Positions 19,998-30,137 of a stretch of 64,000 bases of DNA are shown here, piece by piece. This stretch comes from an uncultured Pirellulaceae bacterium (GTDB lineage: Bacteria; Planctomycetota; Planctomycetia; Pirellulales; Pirellulaceae). The translations under genes were made by a program, and so were the position numbers. The stretch's first letter is position 1; every line of letters starts with the position of its first letter. Below the pieces are notes generated by a model. It was not told the origin of the DNA and searched no databases. It was given only the letters and a program-made list of their open reading frames with translations. The stretch covers positions 1 through 64,000 of the forward strand of contig CALDYR010000041.1 in NCBI GenBank assembly GCA_937944405.1, given 5' to 3'.

Positions 19998-21857
19998 GTG
20001 CAAGCATTTATCCTTATGAACGCCGGAGCCAATTCTGGGGCTCGATTTGAATTAGTAGAAGGCGAAAAAAATCTGCTGGGACGTGATTGGGAGTGCCGTG
20101 TCGTGCTCAACGATCCCCAATGTTCGCGTTTCCACGCCGAAGTCTATTGCGACCAAGACGGTTGGTGGGTGCGGGATAAAAATTCCAGCAACGGCACTTT
20201 CGTTAACGGTCAGACCGTAGAACTAGCGCGGTTGGTCGATGGGACGGAGTTGCGGATCGGCGCCTCGTCATTTACTTTCAGCATCGATGCCCCCAACGCC
20301 AAACAACCCTCCGGTGTAAAATTCACATCTGACGCCAACGAACTCGACGACGTCACGATCATTCTTGACGAATCGATGAACGCTCATGAGACGGGGCAGT
20401 ATACGCTTGATTTTCTGAAGGGGCACAATTGGGGGCAAGATTTCTTCTTCCTGTTCCAATTGTCGGTGAAATTGTTGGCCGTTGATGAACCTGACAAAGT
20501 CATCAGGATCTGCATGAAGCGATTGTTTGATCGCACGATGGCGTCGGCGGCGGGGTTTTTATGGGTTTCCGATGATGGAGTATTGTCGCCGCGCGTCATT
20601 TTCCCAGAAGCCCAATCGGATCTGTTGAAGCTGAATAAGGGGCTTACGGCTCGGGTTGTGTCTGAGAAAAGAGCGCTGCGGATCGAACAGGGCAATGGAC
20701 TTAAAAGTAGAAAGAAGAAAACAGAAAGCCTCTACTCTGATTCCATTTGCGTTCCACTGATTTCAGAAAGCCGCGTGAAAGGTGCGATTCACCTGTACCG
20801 CAAAGAGAAACCGTTCTCCGAAAGTCACTTTGAACTGGCCGTGGCGATGGCCAATATCATGATCCGTTCACTCGACCGTGCCCATCGGTTGACTGCTTTA
20901 GCCGCCGAAAACGATCGTTTGGTGCAGAAGTCCGCGACCTTCGACGAACTCAAGGGGGAAAGCACAAAGATGCTGGAACTCAAAAGCAAAATCAAACGCG
21001 TGGCCAAAGCTTCCGGTTGTGTGCTCATTCGCGGCGAAAGCGGAGCCGGTAAGGAACTGGTGGCACGTGCGTTGCACCGTGCCAGCCCGCGCAGCGACCG
21101 GCCCATGTTAAGCGTCAACTGTGCCGCCATTCCACGCGACCTGATGGAAAGCCAGTTGTTTGGCCACAAAAAAGGATCGTTTACGTCGGCCGATCGCGAC
21201 CACATCGGATGGTTCCAACAGGCCGACCTCGGGACACTGTTTTTGGACGAAATCGGTGAATTGACGCTCGAAGGGCAAGCGAAATTGCTACGAACGCTCG
21301 AAGGCCATCCCTTTTTGCCGGTCGGAGGTACCGAAGAAGTAACCGTAGATGTGCGCGTGATCTGCGCGACCAACCGGGACCTCAAAGAGTTCGTCGCCGA
21401 AAAACGCTTTCGCGAAGACCTGTTTTACCGTCTCAGTGTCTATGAGTTGCTGATTCCACCGCTGCGTGACCGTGAGTCCGATATTCAGATGCTGATTGAT
21501 TTCTTTCTCTGCCATTTTCGAAATCAGCTCGGGCGTCCTGAGATGACGTTGTCCAAAGAAGCCAATTTAAAGTTGCTGGGGTATCAGTGGCCCGGCAATG
21601 TGCGCCAACTGCGAAACGTTATCGACAGTGCAACGGTAATGTGTGAAGGTAACGAAATCCAAATGGGAGATTTAGGAATTCGCGAAGCCACCGACGGAGA
21701 GTTTGACACGCTGCGAATCGACCACTGGGAGCGGAAGTTGATCATCGACGCGCTCAAACGGACCTCCAACAATGTCCCCAAAGCGGCGGGGCTTTTAGGC
21801 ATCAGCCGGGCAACGCTGTATCGCAAAATCGAAGATTACGGTGTCCAGCGCAAATAG
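19998..21857 (+). CDS. FHA-GAF-sigma54-dependent transcriptional activator
   Basis: 619 aa: N-terminal FHA (LLGRDWECRVVLNDPQCSRFHAEVY, NSSNGTFVNG), GAF-like middle, AAA+ (GESGAGKELVARALH, GSFTSADRDHIGWFQQADLGTLFLDEIGEL), Fis-type HTH (KAAGLLGISRATLYRKIEDYGV). Confidence 0.93.
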   Translation: MQAFILMNAGANSGARFELVEGEKNLLGRDWECRVVLNDPQCSRFHAEVYCDQDGWWVRDKNSSNGTFVNGQTVELARLVDGTELRIGASSFTFSIDAPNAKQPSGVKFTSDANELDDVTIILDESMNAHETGQYTLDFLKGHNWGQDFFFLFQLSVKLLAVDEPDKVIRICMKRLFDRTMASAAGFLWVSDDGVLSPRVIFPEAQSDLLKLNKGLTARVVSEKRALRIEQGNGLKSRKKKTESLYSDSICVPLISESRVKGAIHLYRKEKPFSESHFELAVAMANIMIRSLDRAHRLTALAAENDRLVQKSATFDELKGESTKMLELKSKIKRVAKASGCVLIRGESGAGKELVARALHRASPRSDRPMLSVNCAAIPRDLMESQLFGHKKGSFTSADRDHIGWFQQADLGTLFLDEIGELTLEGQAKLLRTLEGHPFLPVGGTEEVTVDVRVICATNRDLKEFVAEKRFREDLFYRLSVYELLIPPLRDRESDIQMLIDFFLCHFRNQLGRPEMTLSKEANLKLLGYQWPGNVRQLRNVIDSATVMCEGNEIQMGDLGIREATDGEFDTLRIDHWERKLIIDALKRTSNNVPKAAGLLGISRATLYRKIEDYGVQRK

Positions 21858-21984
21858 AGGTCGATCGAGACGCCGTGAAACGCGCGATCAAGCGAACGCA
21901 GTGGTGCGGCGCTAACAACACGGCGCGGCGTTGAGGGTTTTCAGTGAACCAGCGATTATAACCGACGCGCAGTTACGATCGAAG

Positions 21985-23901
21985 CTACGCGGCTTTTGAA
22001 TCCGATTCCCTACCAGTTGTTGCGTCTTCGTTGGTGGAAGGGGCGCTGTTGGCGATTGCCGCTTCGGCGACATTGTGGATGCGAATGTCGCGTTGAGGAA
22101 ATGCAATTTCGATTTCGTTTTCGCGGAACGCGTCGTCGATCGCCATATTCAATTCGTGTTGTACGCGCGCCAGATACGGTCGCCCGGGGATGATGACTCG
22201 CAATTCAAAATCTAGCGTACTGTCACCAAAGTTCTTGAACAGTACTTCGGGGCGCGGACTGCGTTGAACCAAGGGGTGACGTTTGGCGACTTCCATTAAG
22301 GTACGGTAAACCAATTTGGTGTCCGAACCGTAAGCCACACCAACATTCATAATTGCTCGGAAATCAGAATCCGACAGCGTCCAGTTCATCACGTCTTCGG
22401 TGATGAATTTTTTGTTCGGAACAATCAATTCGCAATGGTCTAAATCGCGAATCGTTGTCGCCCGTAGCTGCATCCGGCAGACCGTGCCGGTGGTGCCATT
22501 GACGGTAACAATATCGCCGACCCGTACCGGACGTTCGATCAAGATGATCAGGCCCGAGATCAAATTGGCAAAAATCTCTTGCAGTCCAAAACCCAATCCC
22601 ACGGTCAAACCAGCGGCCAACCATTGCACGCTGCTCCAGGAAAATCCGACGACGTAGAATGCAAACAACAGTCCGAACACACCGACTAAGTAACGCACAA
22701 CAAATGAAATCGCGTAACGTCCGCCCTTATCCAAGGGCAAACGGTCCAACAGCGTGATCTCCAGCAGCCCCGGTAGGTTGCGACTGAGCACGGTCGACAT
22801 CGCTAATACGCCGATCCCGATCAAAATTTCGCGCGGAGTGATGATCTCGGCGTTGCCGAGAGCGTCCACGTGAGCCGATTTCCAGCATTGGATGCTGTCC
22901 AGATAGGAAATCGTGGGTGAGACGGTGGACCAAATTTGCCACCCTGCGGTAATCATTGCCATCAGCGCGGTGACTCGAACTAAGCGATCGACCTGTGACG
23001 AAATTTCTTTAATACTGATGGATTCATCTTCACTGATATGGCCCTCTTCGGTGCGTGTCAGTTGTCGTAGCTTCACACGAAACTGAGTCGTCAGCAGCAA
23101 CCGGCTGACCAAACCGCCCAAAAGGCCGATCGCGAGAATGGCTTGTGCGCTCCAAAATGCGCGACCGCTCATTTCGAATGCCGTGAAGTGATAACCGATA
23201 GCGGACATCACGGCCAAAGCCAGAATTGCCAGCGGCAAACAAAAAATCGTGAATCGTCGCGCCAACGCGGTCCAAGGTTCTGCCGCATTGATCGCCGTGG
23301 CGTCGATCGAATCGCCGTTAAAAAGGCGTTCGTTGGATCGCCTTCGTTCGGCCCGACCGATTTTGATTCCTTGTTCGATTAAAACACTGTCACACGCGCG
23401 ATTGACCAATCGCCCGCCAAACCAAAATCCAATCGCCAAAGAGACGACCGAACCTAAGAAGAAAAACCGTCCTAACGAATCACTCCAAATCCCGCCATCA
23501 AAGGTGATCAACGCCATGGAAAAAAAACGGCAAGGCAGGCTGATGCAAACGGCGCACCGCAATATCGTGTAGACCCCGCGGCAAAAATCGTGCGACCAAC
23601 CGAAGTGCTGTTCGGCAGGACCAGTGGAAGAAAGAAGCGTCATCAGCAGCATCGTCGACAACACCACCGGCGTAATGTCGATCAACGATTGCTGGAGTGT
23701 TCCACGCAACGTGTTGAGGTCAAACGCAGGTGATAACTGCCAAGCTAAAAAAAGCAGAAGTAGGGGGACAAACAATGCCGAACAGAACGCGGACGCCACG
23801 TTGGCTAACATCGGACGATAGCGCGAAAATCGTTTGATGTCGGCGACCAATCCGGGAGTCGGACGTTTCAGCGAATCAAATTCTGGAGTAGCGTCAGCCA
23901 T
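21985..23901 (-). CDS. Mechanosensitive ion channel, MscS pore domain (C-terminal half of an MscK-like channel)
   Basis: 638 aa, multiple TMs; GLTVGLGFGLQEIFANLISGLIILIERPVRVGDIVTVNGTTGTV and FITEDVMNWTLSD motifs. Confidence 0.9.
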   Translation of the reverse strand: MADATPEFDSLKRPTPGLVADIKRFSRYRPMLANVASAFCSALFVPLLLLFLAWQLSPAFDLNTLRGTLQQSLIDITPVVLSTMLLMTLLSSTGPAEQHFGWSHDFCRGVYTILRCAVCISLPCRFFSMALITFDGGIWSDSLGRFFFLGSVVSLAIGFWFGGRLVNRACDSVLIEQGIKIGRAERRRSNERLFNGDSIDATAINAAEPWTALARRFTIFCLPLAILALAVMSAIGYHFTAFEMSGRAFWSAQAILAIGLLGGLVSRLLLTTQFRVKLRQLTRTEEGHISEDESISIKEISSQVDRLVRVTALMAMITAGWQIWSTVSPTISYLDSIQCWKSAHVDALGNAEIITPREILIGIGVLAMSTVLSRNLPGLLEITLLDRLPLDKGGRYAISFVVRYLVGVFGLLFAFYVVGFSWSSVQWLAAGLTVGLGFGLQEIFANLISGLIILIERPVRVGDIVTVNGTTGTVCRMQLRATTIRDLDHCELIVPNKKFITEDVMNWTLSDSDFRAIMNVGVAYGSDTKLVYRTLMEVAKRHPLVQRSPRPEVLFKNFGDSTLDFELRVIIPGRPYLARVQHELNMAIDDAFRENEIEIAFPQRDIRIHNVAEAAIANSAPSTNEDATTGRESDSKAA

Positions 23902-24130
23902 AGTTTTGGATTTTGTTTGAGTTACGGATTCGAGTTGGATACGCCATAGCAGTCAGTACCAAACCGGAACATGACTTATCAAGCTTTAATTTTAGGATCG
24001 CTGAACTGGTCAGGATTCAAGCCGGTCGCGGAAACCCGAGGCCAGCGCTCTAAAGGCGGATCTGGAGAACATTGGTCTTTAACGGGCACCGACCGGCGCC
24101 CGTCCGATGGAAACGTGGATGTTCTATTGC

Positions 24131-26332
24131 CTACGCTTTGAATCGCCGGCTGAAAATGAACAGGCCGACCAAGCCAATCAATCCCCCCGCCGATTCGTGA
24201 GGACTGGTGACAAAACGATGCGTCAATTCGCCTAACAATTCGGTCCAAAGCTGGGGGGAAAAGAACTTCGCCACCGCAAATCTCGAGCGCGCGATCTGTT
24301 GGATACTGATCGGTTGAGCCGAACGGACCCACAATGAGTTCTGATTCACGAATTGCATGGTGGCGTCGATCTCGCGGACTAACTCCTCCCGTTCAACGAT
24401 AATTCTTCCCAAGAGGTCAATATAAGCGTGGTGGTCGGCGCTTAATTGGTCGTACTGTTGGCGAATACTTTCGACGATCTCAACGGCCATCACCGAAAGT
24501 TCCGCGTCGGTGATAGAGTCGGAATGAACGTCCTGCAAAATTTCAGCCGCGTACTCTACCGGATGCGACAGCGGTTCGCGCAGTTCATTTAATTTGATTC
24601 GTTCGAGACTGATCTTTTGCAGTTCGCGATTAAGCTGCCTGATGCGTTGGCGGCTTTTGAAGGGGCGGATCATCTTGCGGCGGACATCTACCAACAACAA
24701 TCCGTCGGCTTGACTGAGGGTATTGTCGATGATGCTTTTTTCGACCGCTTCGTGTTGGCCGTGAACGTCGTTGAGCAGTCCTTTGACCTCGATTTCTTCG
24801 TCAGTCGCGGCGCGGATCAGTTCGGTGAAGCTGATTCTGCGTTGGGTTAATTCAGCGTTCAGTTCCGCCAGTTCCCGCAGCGCCGGCGCCGCATCAATCA
24901 CTTGCGCGCGGGCCACACGGGCTTCCTGTTCTAAGTCCAGTCGTCGACGGCGGTTGGCAGCGAAGTTCCAAGCTTCGATTTCGGCCTCCAACACCTTTAA
25001 CTCGCGCGCCAATAAATCACTGTTAAGGGGGAGTAAACGGTTCTCCATTTCATATAGCTTCGATTCACTGTCTAAAGAATCGGTGTGGTACTCCAACTGG
25101 AGTTCCTCAGCGCGAAGCCGAATCATCGTAAAGGTATCGGCTTCTCCAAGTTCTTCGTTCTTGAGTTGTTTATCAAGTTCGGCGATGCCCTTGCGTGAGT
25201 CGGCCCGGTCTTTGGGAATCTCACCCAAGCGGACTTTATGTTGCAACTCCGTTTTGTTCAATTCGTCCATCCGCGCGTGGAGCGTTTCCATGTCCTGACG
25301 GAGGCTCTCCAGTTGCGTGAACAGATCCTCTGCGGATTCTCCTTCATTGGGGATTTGCGGTTTCAAATCGACTGAAAGTTTATTTTGGAGGAGCTTTTTC
25401 TTTTCTTCAAACTTCATAATCGAGTCGCGCTGGATCAGGTCTTTCTTAAGATACTTCTTGGCCTGCGACAGTAGGCCAAGCGATTCATCAAGCAATCGCG
25501 CGCGGCGGCTGTGTTCCGCAGTCTCATCATTCTGGGACGATTTTAAAACCGCTTTTTGATGTTGAATCACTTCCTGTAGATCACCAATCATCTGCCGAGA
25601 AATCGGCAGATCCAACGCAAGGTCGGCAGGGAACGCCGGACCGATCGGCGCTTGGACCGGCGAAGGCGACGCGGGAGGTTGCGTTTGGGTTGAGGCTCTT
25701 GCTTGGGTGGGGGCTGACGCTGGGATTTGGCTGGGTGGTGTTTCTAAGTCGGCCGGGGCGCGCACCGCTTGGACCGGTGACTTTTTTTGATCCTCTACGC
25801 TGCGGAGTTCGGTCGGTTCTTCCAACGTAGCGATCTCCACGTTTGAGAATGCCGAAAACCCCTCGGTGGCCGCATCGTTATAGGCCGCAGGTTGCACGGC
25901 GGAATCGTAAATGATGTCGACCGATGGAGGACGCTGTGTCGATTGCGGGCGTTGGGTGAGGGCCGATAATTGTCGATCCGACCGGTTGCCCAAAACGATT
26001 TTAGCCAGTTGTTGATCGGTGACGACTAAATCAGCAATCCCGTTGCAGTGAAGCTTAAAATCAATTTTCCGATCGTGGTGGAATCGATAGAAATTTTGTT
26101 CGATCGTAAATCCCGGTGCAATTCGGTTGGACCTAGGTAACGCTGGTTTGCTGTTCCTTGGTGCTTGTCGCAGCGAATTGCGAGGACGCGCTGATTGTCC
26201 GTTGGCCGTTGGGAATCCCCCGATTCCAAGTACGATTCCAAGTACGAGTGTGAAAATCAAAGCCAACCAACGGTTCGGTGCCAATAACATTACACGATTT
26301 AAAATCACACGTGACTCCAAAGTCCATTTCAA
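24131..26332 (-). CDS. MscK/KefA-like N-terminal periplasmic coiled-coil domain protein ending in a single TM
   Basis: 733 aa; signal, coiled-coil, and C-terminal LRRFKA after TM (ESAGGLIGLVGLFIFSRR); directly upstream of the MscS pore ORF on the same strand. Confidence 0.72.
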   Translation of the reverse strand: MKWTLESRVILNRVMLLAPNRWLALIFTLVLGIVLGIGGFPTANGQSARPRNSLRQAPRNSKPALPRSNRIAPGFTIEQNFYRFHHDRKIDFKLHCNGIADLVVTDQQLAKIVLGNRSDRQLSALTQRPQSTQRPPSVDIIYDSAVQPAAYNDAATEGFSAFSNVEIATLEEPTELRSVEDQKKSPVQAVRAPADLETPPSQIPASAPTQARASTQTQPPASPSPVQAPIGPAFPADLALDLPISRQMIGDLQEVIQHQKAVLKSSQNDETAEHSRRARLLDESLGLLSQAKKYLKKDLIQRDSIMKFEEKKKLLQNKLSVDLKPQIPNEGESAEDLFTQLESLRQDMETLHARMDELNKTELQHKVRLGEIPKDRADSRKGIAELDKQLKNEELGEADTFTMIRLRAEELQLEYHTDSLDSESKLYEMENRLLPLNSDLLARELKVLEAEIEAWNFAANRRRRLDLEQEARVARAQVIDAAPALRELAELNAELTQRRISFTELIRAATDEEIEVKGLLNDVHGQHEAVEKSIIDNTLSQADGLLLVDVRRKMIRPFKSRQRIRQLNRELQKISLERIKLNELREPLSHPVEYAAEILQDVHSDSITDAELSVMAVEIVESIRQQYDQLSADHHAYIDLLGRIIVEREELVREIDATMQFVNQNSLWVRSAQPISIQQIARSRFAVAKFFSPQLWTELLGELTHRFVTSPHESAGGLIGLVGLFIFSRRFKA

Positions 26333-26476
26333 ACGTCGCAGATAGAAGGAACATACGCACCGTCAGAACGTCTTGTTTGCGGAGTTTAGATTTTTCGTTT
26401 GGACACAACAATAGCAGAGTTTTTTCTCATCTTTTTTCGGCCTCTTCCGCGATTTTACATCGCAAGTTTAGAAATT

Positions 26477-26535
26477 GTGACGGGCTTCGCCTGAATTCCC
26501 GTCGGTGGGGTTTAGGGGCATTCAGGCCAATCCCT
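26477..26535 (+). repeat. Dispersed palindromic intergenic repeat, copy E (diverged)
   Basis: tgacgggcttcGCCtGAATTCCCGtcGGtggGGTTTAgGGGcATTCaGGCcAATCCC. Confidence 0.5.
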
Positions 26536-26667
26536 CGTTCATTCACTGTAAACGGTAAGCTTTGGGCGCGCTCGGTGCCCCCAAGTTCCCCCACCCTCTT
26601 TTGTTCCCGAGGGCGACAGCGCGGGGATTCGTAAGAAACTGCTATCGGTCAAAACTGCCTTCGCAGT

Positions 26668-27444
26668 TTAACCGCGGCGTCCCTGTAAAAAAGCTCCTGC
26701 GATCGGGTCTTGGGGGGCACTGAAAACGCGCTTCAACGGTCCAGATTCGATGATCGTGCCGGTGTTCTCGCGTATCCAAAAAACAGAGACATCGTCCGCA
26801 ATACGATTCGCTTGTGACAAATTGTGCGTCACGATCAACACCGTAAGTTGCCCGCGAAAAGAGGCGATCAAGTCTTCGACCACATCACTGGATACAGGGT
26901 CTAGGGCACTGCATGGTTCATCAAACAACATGATCTCGGGTTCAAGGGCCAACGCCCGAGCGATGCATAGGCGTTGCATTTGCCCGCCTGACAAACGGAG
27001 CGCTGAATGATTCAAGCGCTCTTTGACTTCGTTCCACAACCCCGCTTTAATTAGCGAATCTTCCACACGGTCGTTGATCTCCGATTTGGCAAACCGATGT
27101 TCTTTGAGCGGCATTGCGATATTTTTTTTGATCGACATGGGAAAAGGGTTGGGTTTTTGAAATACCATTCCAATCCGTCGACGCAGTTGGCCAAGATCGC
27201 AATCGGGAGAATCGATGCGGCAATGATCCACCCAGATTTCCCCTGAAACATGACAGCCGGGTACTAGGTCGGTCAGCCGATTCAAGGTCGAAAGAAAGGT
27301 ACTTTTCCCGCATCCGCTGGGCCCAACCAAAGCCGTCACTTTACCGCGACTGGCCGAAAAATTAACGTCTCCAAGGACCGTACGCGATCCGTATCGCACT
27401 TGCAATTGCTTTACTTCAATCGCATTTCCAGGTGGGGCAATCAC
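26668..27444 (-). CDS. pstB: Phosphate ABC transporter ATP-binding protein
   Basis: 258 aa; GPSGCGKSTFLSTLNRLTDLVPGCHVSGEIW, FQKPNPFPMSI, LSGGQMQRLCIARALALEPEIMLFDEPCSALDP. Confidence 0.93.
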   Translation of the reverse strand: MIAPPGNAIEVKQLQVRYGSRTVLGDVNFSASRGKVTALVGPSGCGKSTFLSTLNRLTDLVPGCHVSGEIWVDHCRIDSPDCDLGQLRRRIGMVFQKPNPFPMSIKKNIAMPLKEHRFAKSEINDRVEDSLIKAGLWNEVKERLNHSALRLSGGQMQRLCIARALALEPEIMLFDEPCSALDPVSSDVVEDLIASFRGQLTVLIVTHNLSQANRIADDVSVFWIRENTGTIIESGPLKRVFSAPQDPIAGAFLQGRRG

Positions 27445-27528
27445 CGGAAGAGCATTCGAAAGCTCGGTTTTTGATGGTTGGCTGATAATCGGCGTCCTCT
27501 GAAAAACTTTTGCTAAACAGTCGTTCTG

Positions 27529-28404
27529 TTAAACGGCCGCGGAATCATTGTAGTAGAAACGTGAAATTCCCGCCGCGACCAAGTTGAACGAAAACAGCAC
27601 CGCCATCAAGACCAACGCCGTCGCCGCAGCCGAAGATTCACCGCCGGAAACATTGACCGCCAAATCGTAAATGTGGACCGACATCGTGCGTCCTGAATCA
27701 AAAACTGATTCTGGCATGCGGGTCACATAGCCGCTGGTGAAAATCAAAGCGGCGGTCTCCGCAATCGCTCGTGATACGCCTAAGACCGTTCCTACCATCA
27801 CCCCCGGTGCCGCCGCCGGCAGCAGCAGACGCCACAAAGTTGTCGTTTTGCTCAACCCCAACGCAGTACTATTCAAACGAATGTAGGAGGGGATGGATTC
27901 AAAGGCGGCGTAAACGGTGGTGACAACGATGGGCAAAATCATCAGTGCTAATGTCAACCCACCCGAAAGGATCGAAAATCCCATTTGCAGTGTCTGACAA
28001 AAAAAGACCATACCAAACAAACCGAACACAATCGAAGGAACCGCAGCCAGCAAATCAAGACTTCGGGTGATACAGAATCTCAGTCTTCGGCGTTGAAGTA
28101 CCGTCTCAGATAGCCACGCCGCAGTCAATATCCCTAGCGGCAAGGACAAACAAAGGCAAATACCTAAAACAAGTCCGGTTGAAATTAAAACCGTGCCGAT
28201 GCCGCCGCTGCGCCCAAAATTGGTGGGTTCGCCGGAGAAGAATTCAGCCGTAAGGCGTCCTCCCCCCTTGGCGATTAGGCTGGCCATCATCCATAAAAAC
28301 GCTCCGATCAAGATCGCCGCGCAACCCCAACCAATCACTTTAAAAACGACGTCAAACATTGAATATAACGGCGTCTTGGTTTTCCCCAACGACCCCTCAC
28401 TCAT
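27529..28404 (-). CDS. pstA: Phosphate ABC transporter permease PstA
   Basis: PstA-like TMs; SIVFGLFGMVFF, LNSTALGLSKTTTLWRLLLPAAAPGVMVGTVLGVSRAIAETAALIFT. Start refined to MSEGSLG overlapping the pstC stop (ATGAGTGA). Confidence 0.92.
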   Translation of the reverse strand: MSEGSLGKTKTPLYSMFDVVFKVIGWGCAAILIGAFLWMMASLIAKGGGRLTAEFFSGEPTNFGRSGGIGTVLISTGLVLGICLCLSLPLGILTAAWLSETVLQRRRLRFCITRSLDLLAAVPSIVFGLFGMVFFCQTLQMGFSILSGGLTLALMILPIVVTTVYAAFESIPSYIRLNSTALGLSKTTTLWRLLLPAAAPGVMVGTVLGVSRAIAETAALIFTSGYVTRMPESVFDSGRTMSVHIYDLAVNVSGGESSAAATALVLMAVLFSFNLVAAGISRFYYNDSAAV

Positions 28405-29257
28405 ATGCGACTCGCTTTCGAAACGGTTCAACAATCCCTAAGATGATCATAACCACCAACATCAATACTAAACCGGTCAAAAACAGGACCGAACGATGAA
28501 AGACGGTGTCGTCACCCATCTCCAAGGCGATGTTGGCTGTCACGGTGCGGATGGGTTCGAACAAGTTTTTAGGGATTTGAGGGATGTTCCCGCAAACCAT
28601 CAACACTGCCATCGTTTCCCCAATTGCCCGGGCTGCGGCTAATAGAGCGCCACCGGCAATTCCACGGGCCGCTGTGGGAACCACAATCGAACAGATAAAA
28701 CGAACGCGTCCCACCCCCAAGGCAACCGCGCCACGTCGATACTCAGAGGGTACCGATCGGATGGCCGTTAGGGAGGTCAACGCCACCGTCGGAGCCACCA
28801 TCAGCCCTAACACCAAAATGCCCGCGATTAAACTTTGTCCCGGTGGATGGAAATAGCTAATAGCGGGAACTAATGAAACCAAACCCCAGAAACCAAACAC
28901 CACCGACGGCACTCCGCCGAGTAGCTCGATGAAGCGCGTCAAGAATCCCATGACATACTTAAACGAATAAAATTCAATCGCCACTGCTGTCCCCAGTCCC
29001 ACCGGCAGTGCCCAACCGATCGCGCCGATTGTCACCAAACAGCTCCCGGCGATCATCGGCCAAACGCCGAACTGCGGGTTGGTCGCGGTAGGGTGCCAGT
29101 GCGAATCAAAAAACAATCGACTAATTCCTACCGAAACAATCGCCGGCAGCGATTGTTTCGCAAGAAACAAAAAGACCAATAGCACCAATCCGCCGCTGAC
29201 GATCGCAGCACCGCTTAGTACTAAAGTTAGTACGCGATCATTCAGCCGAGGGGACAA
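28397..29257 (-). CDS. pstC: Phosphate ABC transporter permease PstC
   Basis: 286 aa; IELLGGVPSVVFGFWGLVSLVP, GAVALGVGRVRFICSIVVPTAARGIAGGALLAAARAIGETMAVLMVCGN. Confidence 0.92.
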   Translation of the reverse strand: MSPRLNDRVLTLVLSGAAIVSGGLVLLVFLFLAKQSLPAIVSVGISRLFFDSHWHPTATNPQFGVWPMIAGSCLVTIGAIGWALPVGLGTAVAIEFYSFKYVMGFLTRFIELLGGVPSVVFGFWGLVSLVPAISYFHPPGQSLIAGILVLGLMVAPTVALTSLTAIRSVPSEYRRGAVALGVGRVRFICSIVVPTAARGIAGGALLAAARAIGETMAVLMVCGNIPQIPKNLFEPIRTVTANIALEMGDDTVFHRSVLFLTGLVLMLVVMIILGIVEPFRKRVAYE

Positions 29258-30137
29258 AGTACTGTGCCTTAATCAAGTCGTGAACTTCATCCGATTGAGC
29301 GAACTGGATCAATCGCGCGGCGTCCTCTTGCGGTTGCCCTTTGGTGATCAACAACAGCGGACGGGTGATCGGGAACTGCCCCGAACGAATTGAATTCATG
29401 GTCGGCGACACACCATCGGACTGAATGATTTTTATCTGGCCTCCGTTTTTCACTTCGTAATCAGCGGCACCGACAGAGACATATCCGATTGCATGGGGAT
29501 TGCTTTGGATCGACTTGATGACCTGTTGGTTGTCACCGGCGATTAAGTCTGCTTCGATGTTTTCGATCGCCAGAGAGAAGTGCTTTAAAAACACTTCCAA
29601 CGTACCACGGCCTTCGGCTTTGTTGATGACAACAATTCTGGCGTCGGGGCCTCCCAATGCCTTCCAGTTTTTCGCTCCTCCACGATAGATTGAACGGACC
29701 TGTTCGGTGTCCAGAGACATCACAGGATTGGACCGATGGGCGATCAAGCAAATCCCATCCATGGCAATCCGATTGGCCACCAAACCTGATTTTTCAGATG
29801 ATTTTAGGTCGCGCGATGCCATCCCAATGTCCGCGATTCCATTTTTGGCGTCCCCAATTCCACGGGAAGAGCCACCGGTCTGAACGTCGATGCGATACTC
29901 GGGATGCAGGGTTTCAAATCGCCGTGCGATTTCGTGCATCACCGGTGCTACGGTGCTGCTTCCGGTCAACACGAGTTTCCTGCGTGTCGGTTGAGAACTA
30001 ACTCCGTCGACGCTTGAACGACGGACGTTGCCCGATCCCGCGATGCCAACGCCGGTTCCCTCTGAACAACCTCCGACAACCGCTATCAGCAGTGAAAGGG
30101 TGGATAAAAACAGAAACGGGGAGCCCTTCAGGTTCAT
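29238..30137 (-). CDS. pstS: Phosphate ABC transporter substrate-binding lipoprotein
   Basis: Lipobox VVGGC; KLVLTGSSTVAPVMHEIARRFETLHPEYRIDVQTGGSSRGIGDAKNGIADIGMASR. Start at 30137 overlaps arsR stop (TAATG). Confidence 0.9.
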   Translation of the reverse strand: MNLKGSPFLFLSTLSLLIAVVGGCSEGTGVGIAGSGNVRRSSVDGVSSQPTRRKLVLTGSSTVAPVMHEIARRFETLHPEYRIDVQTGGSSRGIGDAKNGIADIGMASRDLKSSEKSGLVANRIAMDGICLIAHRSNPVMSLDTEQVRSIYRGGAKNWKALGGPDARIVVINKAEGRGTLEVFLKHFSLAIENIEADLIAGDNQQVIKSIQSNPHAIGYVSVGAADYEVKNGGQIKIIQSDGVSPTMNSIRSGQFPITRPLLLITKGQPQEDAARLIQFAQSDEVHDLIKAQYFVPSAE

